DNA of 64,000 bases. Origin: Glandiceps talaboti. Its lineage: Eukaryota; Hemichordata; Enteropneusta; Spengelidae. The stretch covers positions 193,001 through 257,000 of the forward strand of contig NC_135552.1 of assembly GCF_964340395.1 (NCBI RefSeq), in the 5' to 3' direction. Position numbers and translations under genes: made by a program. Position 1 is the stretch's first letter. Each line of letters opens with the position of its first letter. Positions 51,593 through 64,000 of this stretch are shown here, in pieces. The notes under the pieces are model-generated. The model worked only from the letters and a program-made list of their open reading frames with translations, had not been told where the DNA came from and searched no databases.

Positions 51593-52757
51593 TTCATACC
51601 TCTAAATATTATGCGCATTGGCAAGAAAGTTGCAAAAATACTTGCCCCCTTAATCCCCTATGGTTCGACTAACTTCGGCACCTCAGCCAGCTCATGAATG
51701 GTGTCGAGGTCCCATATGTTACAAAAGCCTTCTAAGCCTTTGTGCAATGTTTACTTATGAATTACTAATTACGCTAGTATTATCTGTAACTGTACATTTT
51801 GTTGTGTACCAGTTTAGTCTTCCGGCAACAATGGTTCCTCAGTGTTTTGTCGGCAGCACCCGTAGTGAAACGATCACCCTACACACATTTCCGAGTGATA
51901 TAACTGAGTAGGTAACGGGTGAAGGCAGTTGAAACCATGCTGTAAAAAATGGACAGTGACGCCATACAGTGAAAGCCAGTAATGTTATCAGGGCTGGGGT
52001 TCTCCACGCCACCGGTGTAGCCATGATCCAAGCGAAAAACAAGGAAAACATATAAAATAATTTGAAATGATGTTTCACGAATCAAGAAAGCAAGTTAGCT
52101 TCATAAAATATTTTCAGTACGATAGGAATTTTTTGGAAACAATACGTAGTCCGACTGTATGTTTTGATTTCCATGTTGCTGAGAGTCGATCGTGATACAT
52201 CACATGCACATACTGTCGCAATCTTATCAAAATAAAAAGATGCAACGCTAATTATAATGCCATTTTTGTTTCCATTGTTTTGTGTTTTGAAAGAAGATGA
52301 AACCACTTCATGTCACTGTGTGGATGGTAATGAACACAGTAAAAAAATGAAATAAAGTGCGTGTACATATAGTTTTCAAAAGGGATAGCTATCCAACAAA
52401 CGTTCTGCTCAAACGAATTTGTGGGTCTACTTTCGCGAAGATTTTGAATGGTCATAGAATGTACTATTACGGCACATGCTACATCTGAACAACTTGAGAC
52501 AATATTGTGGGGGAACTCATTCTGTTGTGTTGACTTCTTGTGAAACCATTTTCATCCAATCTCTGTATGATCGATGGGTATGGAAATATAAAAGATAATT
52601 TTCATTTCAATTAGATTGTCTGTGGGAGCTGTTTTCCACCCATTGAATAGTTATGTCAACAAAAGACGCTGATAACAGCCTTCACTTTATGTAAACAATA
52701 CGGCTTCACTAGGACGTAAACAATACGATGGATGGTCCATGTTGCGGTACAAGACAG
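51593..52757. other. VPS18 intron 2, no confident gene
   Basis: Several 60-85-codon frames on both strands. The - strand frame 52078-51839 starts with a signal-peptide-like hydrophobic stretch, but there is no family match or splice support. Confidence 0.4.
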
Positions 52758-53193
52758 CAAGGCATAGTCAGAACACAAGCACTAAACTTGCATGATGGAT
52801 TATTTAAACACAGTTATTACACATAATGTGTACAAGCCATGACTACATTTTTCTGTGAAATTTACATCGAAAAAAAACCTTATAAAGCAGTGTCGTTCAG
52901 TCTCTGTGGTTGACCACCACCTTCCTCACTCATTCACTGCCAGAGGAACTATCTTTACTGCTAGTGGACGTTGAATTTGTCTAAATCACACCATCAGATG
53001 TTAATGCTGGAGTGTATTGCTCTACACTTGAGGCATCTGACGAATATTCAACGTCGTGTTCTGGCGAAAAGATAAACTGACGAAGACGTTTGTGTTCCTC
53101 AAGTGACGTCACGATGTTCCAAAATCTATTTATATGCAAATGAGAAGTACTTCCTGAGGGGCTCTGTGGCTGAGCCTAGAGTGGCTCATTTTT
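52758..53193 (+). repeat. Dispersed repeat R, copy 2, 5' part
   Basis: Matches 12021-12513; interrupted at a TTTTT run by an F2 element, then continues at 54324-54432. Confidence 0.8.
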
Positions 53194-54323
53194 AGCACAA
53201 CTGAACTTGTTCAGTAGTGCTATAGGGATCGCCCGGCGTCTGTCTGTCTGTGTGTGTGTGTGTGTGGATGTGTGTGTGTGTGTGTGTGTGTAAACAAACA
53301 ACGCTGAACCGATTGCCATGATAGTTGATGGGTCCATTACCTTGGGTGTCTAGTTGGGAAATTGTTCAAATCAAAATGATCGCATCACAGGTGTGTGATT
53401 TGGGTCAAAAAATGTGATTTTTGGTAAAAAACTTAAACTCAGAAACTACTGGGCAGATTGGTGCGAAATTTGGTGGGAACATTCTTAAGGGGGTGTAAAG
53501 TAAGATTTGTTTATGACATGATGATTCCATCACTGATATGCAAATTAGGGCTAAAATGTGTCTTTAATTCCAAAACTACTGAGCAAATTGGGCTGAAATT
53601 TAATGGAAATGCATCTAGGGATGTATGGACGAAGAAATATTAAGCATACCATGATTCCATGACTGATATGCAAATTAGGTGTAAAAAAGTTCAATTTTGG
53701 TCAAAAACTTATGTCTCAAAAAGTACTTGGTCACCGAGTCTGAAATTGGGTGAGATGTTTCTGAAAGTGTTATTCTGCACATTTTGACAAAATTGGCCCT
53801 AGCGACTATGACCACGCCCTTAGCAACAACCAAATGGCAGTATATTTTGGTAAAATAACAACATCATCTGGTAGGCAATTGAGTAAACATTCAAAAAAAA
53901 TGTATGCAAATACCCTAGCAACCATGACCATGCCCATAGCAACAGCCAAACGGTCATGTATTTCACAAATATAACAACGGGGATAAATAGACAATTGAAT
54001 AAACATTCAAAAAATGTATGTAAATATGCCTAGCAACAAGACCACACTCATAGCAACAGCCAAATGATCATGTGTATTGCAAAGATAATATCAGGAATTC
54101 ATACACAAGTGAACAAAAACATACAATAATGTATGCAAATATATCTAACAACATGACCACGCCCATAGCAACAGCCAAATGATAGCATATAAAGATAGCA
54201 ACATGGTTGGATAGGCAACTGGATAGTCATTCAGCATTCACTTATTGTTAGCATTGACTAGCATATGGATAAACATTTTTAAACACTGTACAGTTGTGCT
54301 ACAACACCATTGGTGGTATTTTT
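53194..54323 (+). mobile_element. Family F2 element, copy 3
   Basis: AGCACAACTGAACTTGTTCA terminal stem, (TG)n at 53248-53291, modules as in the other copies, CAGTTGTGCTA at 54291-54301, CCATTGGTGGTA and a T-run. The uninterrupted repeat R at 12021 shows the pre-insertion site (CTCATTTTT followed by a C). Confidence 0.88.
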
Positions 54324-54432
54324 TCACACAATTTCTCATGTCAGAGCTATTCTATACTGTCACAAAGCAGTCCTTTATTTTTATGGCAAAATGAACATAA
54401 TGACGAAAAAAAGTATCACCCTTTGCATGTAC

Positions 54433-55845
54433 ACTTTAACATAATCACACACAGACACATTAACACACCAACATTGGACACAATACAATGTAACACAATC
54501 ACACACAGACATGGACATACCGGTACTAACAGTCCGACACAGACATGGACATACTAACACAATCACACACAGACGACATACTTAACACAATCACACACAG
54601 ACATGCATGGACATATACTAACAATCATACACAGACATGGACACACCAACACAGCTATACTATAGTCACACACAGACATGGACATACTAACAGTCACACA
54701 CACAGACATGGACATACAAACAGTCACACGCAGACATGGACATACTAACAGTCACACGCAGACATGGACATACTAACAGTCACACGCAGACATGGACATA
54801 CTAACAGTCACACGCAGACATGGACATACTAACAGTCACACGCAGACATGGACATACTGTACATAACACAATCATACACAGACATGCACGGACATTAACA
54901 ATCACACACAAACATTGGACATATACACAGACAATTAAGAAGATTTGTCTGTGACATATACTAACAGTCACACACAGACATGGACATATACACAGACAAT
55001 TAAGAAGATTTGTCTGTGACATATACTAACAGTCACACACAGACATGGACATATACTAACAGTCACACACAGACATGGACATATACTAACAGTCACACAC
55101 AGACATGGACATACTAACACAATCACATAGACATGGACATACTAACACAATCACACAGACATGGACACGCTATAACACAATCACACACAGACATGGACAT
55201 ACTAACACAATCACACACAGACATGGACATACTAACACAATCACATACAGACATGGACATACTAACACAATCACACAGACATGGACACGCTATAACACAA
55301 TCACACACAGACATGGACATACTAACACAATCACACACAGACATGGACATACTAACACAATCACACACAGACATGGACATACTAACACAATCACATAGAC
55401 ATGGACATACTAACATAATCACACATAGACATGGACATACTAACACAATTACATAGACATGGACATACTAACAATCACACAGACATGGACACGCTATAAC
55501 ACAATCACACACAGACATGGACATATAACACAATCACACATAGACATGGACATACTAACACAATTACATAGACATGGACATACTAACAATCACACAGACA
55601 TGGACACGCTATAACACAATCACACACAGACATGGACATATAACACAATCACACATAGACATGGACATACTAACACAATCACACAGACATGAACATACTA
55701 AGACAATCATACACAGACATGCATGGACATATACTAACAATCCATACACAGACATGCATGCATGCACTAAACAATCATACACAGACATGGACACACCAAC
55801 ACAGCTAACGTACAGTCACACGCAGACATGGACATATACTAACAA
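54433..55845 (+). repeat. 30-bp minisatellite S, block 2
   Basis: About 45 units of the 30-bp repeat, with 26-bp variants (CACGCTATAACACAATCA) and CATGCATGGACA variants. A segment of about 130 bp recurs at 55150-55280, 55270-55400 and 55480-55640. Adjacent to the 3' end of repeat R on its left, as in block 1 but in opposite orientation. Confidence 0.95.
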
Positions 55846-55867
55846 CGGCTTAACACCACTACCAACA

Positions 55868-57010
55868 ACCGCAGACCGCCATTTTGACAGCTGTCACGTC
55901 AAATACATGTAACGCACTCCCATATACAGTCGAAACTTCGAAGATTTCAGGAAGTAGAAACATTTAGTTCGGCGTGCGTCACAGACTTCATACTGCAGAT
56001 TTAATGGCAGTGACATTTGTAACATTGCATGACAAAGAAATAATATAAACTTTTTAAGGAAAACTGAATTTCTTGGTGTGTGTGTGGGGGGGGTTTAGTG
56101 TGTGTCTAGATGCGAGAGCGAAGATTTTTCTTGATCGTTGAACACGAAAATAATGTCTGGGTGTAAGTTTATATCATGTTCACTATATTTCTATTGAATA
56201 GATTCACTTCTTTCAGTATTATCAGATCGTTTATAGATGACAAAAAATATTGCTATCGAAAACATAAGTGCGAAAACATATTCGTGTGAACAATTTTAAT
56301 TTTAGCCCTTCATTGCTGTAAATATTTTGATAGAAATCTATAAATAACTCTTTACTACTGTTTTGTAAATTCCATGTACTTGGTACTGCCAACTTCTTGA
56401 CTAAAAACAACGACAATAAATAATCCATGACTCCATCCAAGATCTCAAGTAAACCATCCCGACATTACTGTTTACTGAATTTTTTTGCATTCCTAGACAA
56501 TCACCAACTTCAATATCGTCCCTGATGTAATTCCTGGTCGCTCAGAAATTATATCCAATGTGGGATAAAGATTTCAGTAATTTTCAAATTTATTTCAAGA
56601 CGTTATGATTGATATATCTTTCCCGCTCTAAAATAGAAATGGTGCAAGAAATACTGAGTGGCTTGTCCTTGTTTACAGAGTAGATTGCAGATTCTGAAGT
56701 ACAGTGCCGCCCACAGGCACTAGTTTCCCGAGATATGTATCAGAATGTTTCTATCAGAATACAATACAATGTCGATAATATCGATGATATTGACGTGTTT
56801 TAGCCAATTGTATATGAAAGGGGTAAAATAATAACACTTGTTTCTGTGATCGTGCAAGTCCATCCACCGCGAGGTATTGACAAGGCATGTTTGTAACAGA
56901 ACACACAACCCCCTGGACACAACCGTACGTATGGCAACGTGAAGTTTCAACTGGCCGTTTTATTCGGCAAACATTTAACAAACTTCAGATAAATCGTGTC
57001 ATTGTTACAA
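55868..57010 (+). mobile_element. Group E element inner region without terminal palindromes
   Basis: 55868-56570 matches 20640-21315 and 56580-57010 matches 24480-24920. Here the two parts are contiguous, as expected before the LINE entered the 20438-26920 copy. Neither end shows the terminal palindromes. The right end passes directly into inverted 30-bp satellite remnants. Confidence 0.75.
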
Positions 57011-57110
57011 TCGGTCTGTGTGTGATAATGTGAGTGTGTCCATGTCTTGCTGTGAGTGTGTCCATTTCTTTGTGTGATTGTGGTAACGTGTCCATGTCTT
57101 TTTGTCACGT
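57011..57110 (-). repeat. 30-bp minisatellite S remnant, inverted
   Basis: Three or four diverged units reading TGTCCATGTCTT on the + strand, 90 bp before the VPS18 exon at 57199. Confidence 0.7.
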
Positions 57111-57198
57111 AGACTCTGTTTAAGGTAGACGAAAGGTAATTTTTGTTCATCTAATGTCTTATTTTGTTCGTTTACGAGAATGTATTTCTTATTTTCAG

Positions 57199-57334
57199 TT
57201 ATGAAAAGAGTGCAATGTACTATGCGTTAACTGAGAGATCTTTTGAAGAAGTTGCCTTGAAGTTTATCCAAGTTGAACAGAGAGATGCTCTGAAGACATT
57301 CCTGATAAAGAAGATGAATGCTTTGAAAAACCAT
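57199..57334 (+). CDS. VPS18: VPS18 exon (alpha-solenoid)
   Basis: Acceptor ATTTTCAG, donor CAT|GTAAGT. After completing the split codon it reads Y-E-K-S-A-M-Y-Y-A-L-T, then F-E-E-V-A-L-K-F-I-Q and A-L-K-T-F-L-I-K-K-M. These correspond to human Y-L-E-S-A-R-C-Y-A-L-T and F-E-E-I-A-L-K-F-L. It ends in phase 0, matching the next exon. The frame stays open past the donor for about 50 codons, but that extension has no VPS18 similarity and is intronic. Confidence 0.95.
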
Positions 57335-57593
57335 GTAAGTCAAGAACTAGAACTAGACCCAGTATATATAGTAAAAAAAAATAATATGCATAGTACACAT
57401 TCTGGTTACAAGAAAGACAAAAGTTTGTGTAGGTTGGCCACTAGGAGTGCTGTTCAGCTCCAGTATACATTATGTATAGGTATGCATCGTACTTAATACT
57501 TACTAGCCATATTCTGGTTATCAGAGGGTAGACTTGATTGGCACCCCTGGTTTATCACAGTTTACATTGTTCTATTCATTTTTTTACCTCAAA

Positions 57594-57698
57594 TGAACTG
57601 AAAAGATTCAGTAGTGCTGTAAACTAAGGCATGGTGCTGTGTCTGTCCATCTGCCTGTCTGTCTGTGTGTGTGTCTGTCTGCCTGTCTGTCTGTGTCT

Positions 57699-57770
<72 letters not shown>

Positions 57771-58000
57771 ACAAGTTAAACTCAAAGACTGCCAGACTCA
57801 TTGCCTTGGAATTTTCCATGTAACTATATATGGCCACGCCCTTAGTAACAGTAAAATGATGAGGCATTTTACAAAAGTAACAACAGGGATGGGTAGGTAC
57901 ATGTACAAAATGTAAGTGAATAATGATTCCAAAAATGTAAGCAAACATGCCTTAGTGTAGGAAAAAGAACCATGGCCATATACAGCCAAATACACTAATT
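57594..58000 (+). mobile_element. Family F2 element, copy 4 (diverged, truncated)
   Basis: Degenerate start (AAATGAACTGAAAAGATTCA, GTAGTGCTGT), a long (TCTG)n/(TG)n tract (57644-57769) and a few module remnants such as GGCCACGCCC. No recognisable 3' end. Confidence 0.65.
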
Positions 58001-58164
58001 TGCTACAATGTCATTCGCACTAAGTTTTGATCACACAACCACAACCTTCACTCACTAAAAGTGTTAACATACCAATAAGTAGAGTCAAAGTCCAGCCATT
58101 TCATGCCTATTAGTGTATCACAGACACTTTGACATATTTATTTCTTCCAAATTTCATTTAACAT

Positions 58165-58515
58165 CATATCTACAAGTAATATAGGAGAAGACAATATACA
58201 CAAAGGTTAACTTTTAGTGCTCATATCTACAGGTAATATAGGAGAAGACAAATATACACAAAGGTTTACTTTTAGTGCTCATATCTACATGTAATATAGG
58301 AGAAGACAAATATACACAAAGGTTTACTTTTAGTGCTCCTATCTACAGGTAATATAGGAAAAGACAATATATACAAAGGTTTACTTTTAGTGCTCATATC
58401 AACAGGTAATATAGGAGAAGACAAATATACACAAAGGTTTACTTTTAGTGCTCATATCTACAAGTAATATAGGAGAAGACAATATACACAAAGGTCTGCT
58501 TTTAGTGCTCATATC
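58165..58515 (+). repeat. 58-bp tandem repeat, about six units
   Basis: Unit contains GGTAATATAGGAGAAGACAA and ACTTTTAGTGCTCATATC; the last unit is diverged. Confidence 0.93.
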
Positions 58516-59887
58516 AACACTGAGTCCAAAATACATTGACCATTGCAAATGGTCAATTTCAGGGTCATTGTATACACAAAAAAGTGGAAATAGGCTAATT
58601 TTCTTCACCACTTTGTGCATAATATGGGTGATTTTTAAGGTCTGTGGCTTGAAAGTCTAGCCTACACAGAGACCTATGAACCATCTCTGGTTTGTGGCTT
58701 GAAATTCCAGCCAACTACAGAGACAGGTTTGTGGCTGGAATTTCAAGCTAATCACAGACACTTATGAACCATGTCAAGTGTATGGCTTGAAATTCAAGGT
58801 AGCCTCATCACCCTTGATTTAACAATCCAAGTGTGTAGTTTTTGTAAGGTCAAGTTATTGTTGTCCCAGCTTTCAAAACAGGTGTTTCATATATATGCCA
58901 ACTTATTAATGAAATTACAAAGTTTCCTATACGGTATACCTACAAATTTTTCTCTACCAGAAAATTCTTTTAGATGATTTTGACTTCTTAAAAGGATTTA
59001 ATCAACATTATTTGATTGATTGACTTCAAGTTGTCAATATTGTACGATTTTCACAGTTTTATACGTCAAATTAATGGTGCATTCACTTATTTTCAATTAA
59101 ACATTGATATAGTATCATTGTATATTATTTTGAATGTGTTTAGGTTAGGTCACAGTTAGTTCCGGGTGTGCACCAAATATATTTCCAGGCAGCACTCAGT
59201 GAAATTTTCACTGGTTTATTTCCAACTATTTGATCAAATTTGACATTTTGATTGCACCAAGCATTAATTTTTTCATACATCAATTCACTAGACATTTTTA
59301 AGTCTGTATTTGTAGTTTAATGGAAACTGAACAGCAAATTGCTATATGAATGGCCTGTGAAGTCAACAATGTATGTTACAGATCTACGGGCCAGGGATCG
59401 TTACCCAAGTATCTTAAACCTTGGGGTAGAGTTTAAAACAAAAACAAAGAGAACACAAAAAATACTAATAACCCGAGATGAACTGAAAATACTCCCATAT
59501 ATCTTTGTATGATCCATAGATGTAGCAAGTTTCATTGAATTTGGTGCAGCCTTACACATTTCACTAATTTACAACATTCGCTCAATTCAAAATCAACAGC
59601 AAGCTGTGTACATGTAGTTCTAAAATGGAAATCTTATTTATTAAATTAAAAAAAATTGTTCTCGAAAACAAGGAGCAACTATTTTAAAAGAAAATATGTT
59701 GCAGGCATTTTTGTGGAATAAAATTCATATTAATAAATATTCCTGTCTACAATGATATAATTATGACTGTTCTTACTATTTGTAACAAATCCTGTCAGTA
59801 TAAGTAGCTTGGTAATACACAATGTACAGAAATGATAGACTTTGATTTTTATCTCAATCCATACCAGTATGGTACAGTTAATATGGA
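58516..59887. other. VPS18 intron 3, nothing identified
   Basis: A short imperfect duplication at 58640-58800 (GTGGCTTGAAATTCCAG words); otherwise no feature. Confidence 0.4.
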
Positions 59888-60301
59888 GACTTCATATTAG
59901 TATACATGGTTTGAAAGAAGACGTCAAATTGGTGTTTTTAAGCTATATTGTATGATGCATATATGATGTGGATTATATGTGACTGTTAATATTAGATTTT
60001 AGCTCACATTTTACAACACAAATGACTTCATATTAGTATACATGGTTTGAAAGAAGACGTCAAATTGATGTTTTTAAGCTATATTGTATGATGCATATAT
60101 GATGTGGATTATATGTGACTGTTAATATTAGATTTTAGCTCACATTTTACAACACAAATGACTTCATATTAGTATACATGGTTTGAAAGAAGACGTCAAA
60201 TTGGTGTTTTTAAGCTATATTGTATGATCATGATGCATATATGATGTGGATGATATGTGACTGTTAATATTAGATTTTAGCTCACATTTTACAACACAAA
60301 T
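59888..60301 (+). repeat. 136-bp tandem triplication
   Basis: Three copies starting GACTTCATATTAGTATACAT at 59888, 60024 and 60160. They are nearly identical; the third has an extra CATGAT block. High identity indicates a recent event. Confidence 0.96.
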
Positions 60302-61369
60302 GCAGTGCACATTTATAAACACGTCTTCTCTTAAATATAATTAATGTTGAGGAAAACAGAAAATGAATTGTGACTTACCATAGACTTGTTTTCTACAATA
60401 TTCCAATAGAAAAGTTATATACATCATAATGGACACTATGCGAATGCATTAAGGAGGTATTTAATGGTACCTAAAATGGGTATCTGCGACTTGGATGTGC
60501 GACTCGTACAAACTCAAAAATTACATCTGCGACATGGTCGTACGACCAGTTGTGCTACCTGTCTGCGCTTGGTCGCTCAACGTCAGTTACGTCACTGCGA
60601 CCGTCGTTCTTCCTGTATGTAGTATGTATGGCTAGTGCCACCACCCAAGATATTCTCGTGGCTGAACATTTTTCAACAAATAAATCACACCGAACTCCAT
60701 AAATGCTTCCATTCTACCTTAAAACACCAAATGAAAACCGATTATTTCGTTTCTTGTGCAGTGCACAAACAATCAAAAATTCACTGTAGCGCATAGTGAC
60801 AGCCATTGTGGGGGGGGGGGTGCATATACTGTGTCACGTGTGTATAATATACAGCTACAGGATTCAATATCGAGCTAGAAGCAAACCTTACAACCAAAAT
60901 GTATTCATTGCATTTGAGAATCAATCAGGCCAAACTGAAAACATGATGGCAAGTTTCAAGAGCTCTTGAGATGATGACGTAGTTTCAAGATTTGTCGGCA
61001 TGCGTACCTATTCATGTCCAACCTCATTTACTGGTATGTCACAATGTAATTATCACTTTCATTAGCGATACGCGTCCAAGGTCTGTCTTTCACAACAGCA
61101 TACTTATTTGAGAATGCTTATTTAGATTGTTTTATTGTGTGATTAAAGTTACATTTTAAAAAAAAAACTTGGCCTCATCCGGACATTATGTACATAGTGT
61201 ACTAGTAGTGATTTTTTAAAGGCCCCAATCTATAGTTACGATGAACTTGTCACTGTGGTACGGAGCGGAGAAGGTCCCATTCTCTGGGCCCATTCTAGAC
61301 ACTTCCAATACTAAAGCACCTCTTGATATCCCTGAACATACCCTTTACCTGTTTCTTTTTTCCACCTTA
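60302..61369. other. VPS18 intron 3, nothing identified
   Basis: Includes a CpG-richer patch at about 60480-60620 and a G-run at 60811-60821. Confidence 0.4.
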
Positions 61370-61680
61370 GTCAAGGTGTAACATTATGACTTTTAACTGA
61401 ATGGTGGCCATATTTGTAATGAACAATCATGATTTACTGCAGAACTCAACAACTTTAATATACGGACACTCCATTAAAGTGTCTATCCCTATATTATTAG
61501 TTGTGCAATATCTTTTGAGACCTGAGCTTTGACTAAGACATTCACCTTTAGAGTCAGTTATCAAAATCCAGCAATTTCCTGCATATCACAGAATGATATA
61601 TTTTAGTGTTTATTTGTTACCACCAATTTCTTTTGAAATCATGTCACCATTCAGCCACATAGAAGTAAAGTATTTGATAT
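61370..61680 (+). repeat. Dispersed repeat, copy 2 of the 18.5-18.95 kb repeat
   Basis: Shares ordered blocks with 18660-18955 (GGTGGCCATATTTGTA, TATCAAAATCCAG, TTATTTGTTACCACCA). It is followed by a 13-G run at 61681-61693. Confidence 0.55.
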
Positions 61681-61874
61681 GGGGGGGGGGGGGGTCTGTG
61701 TCTTGTACGAAGACTTGTTTGATTCTATAGAAGATCCAAATGGAAATGTTCATTATACTATTTATAGTATGACATAGATTTAGTATATACATTTGCATCT
61801 ATTTCGCTATATAAATAAATTAATTGTAATTCTAAAAACTAATTCTGATCTATTTGCATAATTTGATTTTGTAG

Positions 61875-62021
61875 GAGAAAACCCAAATGACAATGATCAT
61901 CACTTGGTTGATAGAGCTATATCTCAATCAGCTGGGTACGTACAGGGACCAGGGGGACTCAACTGGATTTCTAATGTTGCAGGAAGAATTTCAGAAATTC
62001 CTGGCCCAGTCTAGGGTGATG
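61875..62021 (+). CDS. VPS18: VPS18 exon (alpha-solenoid, central)
   Basis: Acceptor GATTTTGTAG, donor ATG|GTAAGA. Phase 0 reading gives E-K-T-Q-M-T-M-I-I-T-W-L-I-E-L-Y-L, then F-Q-K-F-L-A-Q-S-R-V-M, corresponding to human R-T-Q-A-T-L-L-T-T-W-L-T-E-L-Y-L and F-R-T-F-L-S-S. The remaining solenoid and the C-terminal RING domain must lie beyond 64000. A 34-bp minisatellite begins about 20 bp after the donor. Confidence 0.94.
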
Positions 62022-62040
62022 GTAAGATGAACAAAGCTGT

Positions 62041-63281
62041 TATACATATACAGTATGGGGTACAGGGTACAGGAGTGTTTTAATTGTTATATAGTATGTT
62101 GTACAGGGGTGTTTTAATTGTTATACAGTATGGGGTACAGGGGTGTTTTAATTGTTATACAGTATGGGGTACAGGGGTGTTTTAATTGTTATACAGTATG
62201 GGGTACAGGGATGATTTAATTGTTATATAGTATGGGGTACAGGGATGATTTAATTGTTATATAGTATGGTGTACAGGGGTGTTTTAATTGTTATATAGTA
62301 TGGGGTACAGGGATGTGTTAATTGTTATATAGTATGGTGTACAGGGATGATTTAATTGTTATATAGTATGGTGTACAGGGGTGTTTTAATTGTTATATAG
62401 TATGGGGTACAGGGATGTTTTAATTGTTATATAGTATGGGGTACAGGGGTGTTTTAATTGTTATATAGTATGGGGTACAGGGATGATTTAATTGTTATAT
62501 AGTATGGTGTACAGGAGTGTTTTAATTGTTATATAGTATGGGGTACAGGGGTGTTTTAATTGTTATATAGTATGGGGTACAGGGGTGTTTTAATTGTTAT
62601 ACAGTATGGGGTACAGGGATGATTTAATTGTTATATAGTATGGGGTACAGGGGTGTTTTAATTGTTATATAGTATGGGGTACAGGGATGATTTAATTGTT
62701 ATATAGTATGGTGTACAGGAGTGTTTTAATTGTTATATAGTATGGTGTACAGGGGTGTTTTAATTGTTATATAGTATGGGGTACAGGGGTGTTTTAATTG
62801 TTATATAGTATGGGGTACAGGGGTGTTTTAATTGTTATATAGTATGGGGTACAGGGGTGTTTTAATTGTTATACAGTATGGGGTATAGGGGTGTTTTAAT
62901 TGTTATATAGTATGGGGTACAGGGGTGTTTTAATTGTTATATAGTATGGGGTACAGGGGTGTTTTAATTGTTATATAGTATGGGGTACAGGGGTGTTTTA
63001 ATTTTTATATAGTATGGTGTACAGGGGTGTTTTAATTGTTATATAGTATGGGGTACAGGGGTGTTTTAATTGTTATATAGTATGGGGTACAGGGGTGTTT
63101 TAATTGTTATATACATGTAGTATGGTGTACAGGGGTGTTTTAATTGTTATATAGTATGGGGTACAGGGGTGTTTTAATTGTTATATAGTATGGGGTACAG
63201 GGATGATTTAATTGTTATATAGTATGGTGTACAGGAGTGTTTTAATTGTTATATAGTATGGTGTACAGGGGTGTTTTAATT
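62041..63281 (+). repeat. 34-bp minisatellite (about 36 units)
   Basis: Unit ATGGGGTACAGGGGTG plus TTTTAATTGTTATATAGT. Variants (GTGTACAGG, GATGATTT) recur in blocks. Starts about 20 bp after the VPS18 donor at 62022 and is cut at 63282 by an F1 element. Confidence 0.97.
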
Positions 63282-64000
63282 AGTCCCCGCGGACGAAGTC
63301 CGGAACGGGGACTTATGGATTGGGTTCCGTCTGTCCGTCTGTCCGTGTGTCCGTGCGTCCGTCCGTCCGTCCGTCCGCAGCCGTTTCTTGGAGATGCCTG
63401 TACCGATTTTTTTCAAACTTGGTACAGGGGCAACATGCTATGGCATACATATGCACGTCAATTTGTTTTATGATACGATCCAATATGGCCGCCTAGCAGC
63501 CATTTTGTTTGTGAATTTTCCCTGTCTAAAGCCATAACTCAGACATGCTCACACAGATCTCATTCAGAGTTGGTATTAGGACAGTGTTCTATGGCATATA
63601 TGTGCATATTCATTGTTGTCATGATACGATCCAATATGGCCGCCTGGCAGCCATTTTGTTTGTGAATTTTCATGTCCAAAGCCATAACTTAGACATGCTT
63701 GAACAGATCTCATTCAAAGTTGGTATTAGGACAGTGTTCTATGACATACATGTGCATATCCATTTTCGTCATGATACGATCCAATATGGCTGCCTGGCAG
63801 CCATTTTGTTTGCAAATTTTCCATGTCCAAAGCCATAACTCAGACATGCTTGAACAGATCTCATTCGAAGTTGGTATTAGGACAGTGTTCTATGACATAC
63901 ATGTGCATATCCATTTTCGTCATGATACGATCCAATATGGCTGCCTGGCAACCATTTTGTTTGTGAATTTTCCATGTCCAAAGCCATAACTCAGACATGC
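63282..64000 (+). mobile_element. Family F1 element, copy e (runs off window)
   Basis: AGTCCCCGCGGACG start, (GTCC)n, lead module and 151-bp modules. It is closest to copy a at 22440 (same GCAGCCGTTTCTTGGAG and TCACACAGATCTCATTC variants). The 3' end lies beyond 64000. Confidence 0.92.

Noticed and set aside
51839-52078. Small secreted protein with signal-peptide-like start on the minus strand
   Set aside because: No splice, promoter or family support; hydrophobic frames of this size are common in AT-rich introns.
51098-55912. Frames with Q-S-H-T-D-M-D-I-L-T or M-S-M-S-V-C-D-C-V-S repeats
   Set aside because: 30-bp minisatellite S; present on both strands and in several frames.
57335-57496. 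In-frame extension of the 57199 VPS18 exon
   Set aside because: Consensus donor at 57335, loss of VPS18 similarity, and perfect phase match to 61875 indicate intron.
61862-62016. Alternative frame of the 61875 exon (E-N-P-N-D-N-D-H-H)
   Set aside because: The frame carrying VPS18 motifs joins in phase with the preceding exon; the other ends at a stop.

Overview
This is eukaryotic genomic DNA: AT-rich and intron-rich, dominated by tandem repeats and nested transposable elements. It looks like a marine invertebrate (lophotrochozoan-like or invertebrate deuterostome; the sequence does not settle which). No bacterial-style operons, rRNA, tRNA or CRISPR arrays were seen. The one host gene I can identify firmly is VPS18, the core class C subunit of the HOPS/CORVET endolysosomal tethering complexes. 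Four internal exons lie on the + strand (18285-18388, 47099-47224, 57199-57334, 61875-62021). All have consensus GT/AG borders and join in phase into 171 codons. The N-terminal propeller exons are not recognised in the window, and the C-terminal (RING) exons lie beyond its right end. The introns between the four exons are about 28.7, 10.0 and 4.5 kb, so nearly everything from 18 kb to 62 kb is VPS18 intron.

Layout. 1-1.2 kb: decayed DIRS/Ngaro-type retrotransposon tail. 1.2-11 kb: mostly low-complexity non-coding DNA, with a palindromic repeat (5.5 kb), a hairpin-ended element (5.8-6.7 kb) and a weak two-exon candidate on the - strand (7.7/9.5 kb). 11.1-14.8 kb: a MITE, the palindromic repeat again in inverse orientation, a hAT-like relic and a second hairpin-ended element. 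15.6-17.3 kb: 23/30-bp minisatellite. 18.3 kb: first VPS18 exon. Intron 1 then holds a 54-bp minisatellite split by a nest of elements (19.1-28.0 kb), another hairpin-ended element broken by TA arrays (28.1-29.6 kb), a Ngaro/DIRS retrotransposon with readable gag, RT, RNase H and tyrosine recombinase (30.9-35.4 kb) inside a possible TIR-bounded unit, and a roughly 9-kb minisatellite (36.9-47.1 kb) containing a recent tandem duplication. Intron 2 (47.2-57.2 kb) has more of the same families plus a second LINE inserted in a 30-bp minisatellite. Intron 3 has 58-bp and 136-bp repeats. The next intron starts directly with a 34-bp minisatellite.

Three element groups recur and explain most of the structure. 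Group F (F1 AGTCCCC-, F2 AGCACAACTG-) has a terminal 5' hairpin, a tetranucleotide/TG microsatellite, diverged tandem modules, a subterminal inverted copy of the 5' end and a short 3' hairpin. They insert next to T-runs, apparently without target duplication, resembling Helentron-derived HINEs and the pearl elements of bivalves. Group E carries a terminal GAGGTATGTAAAGGT-like motif followed by arrays of short perfect palindromes; different members carry different palindromes. The third group is minisatellites, several of which flank or contain E or LINE insertions. Empty and occupied versions of the same site occur inside the window, so insertion order and exact boundaries can be read directly.
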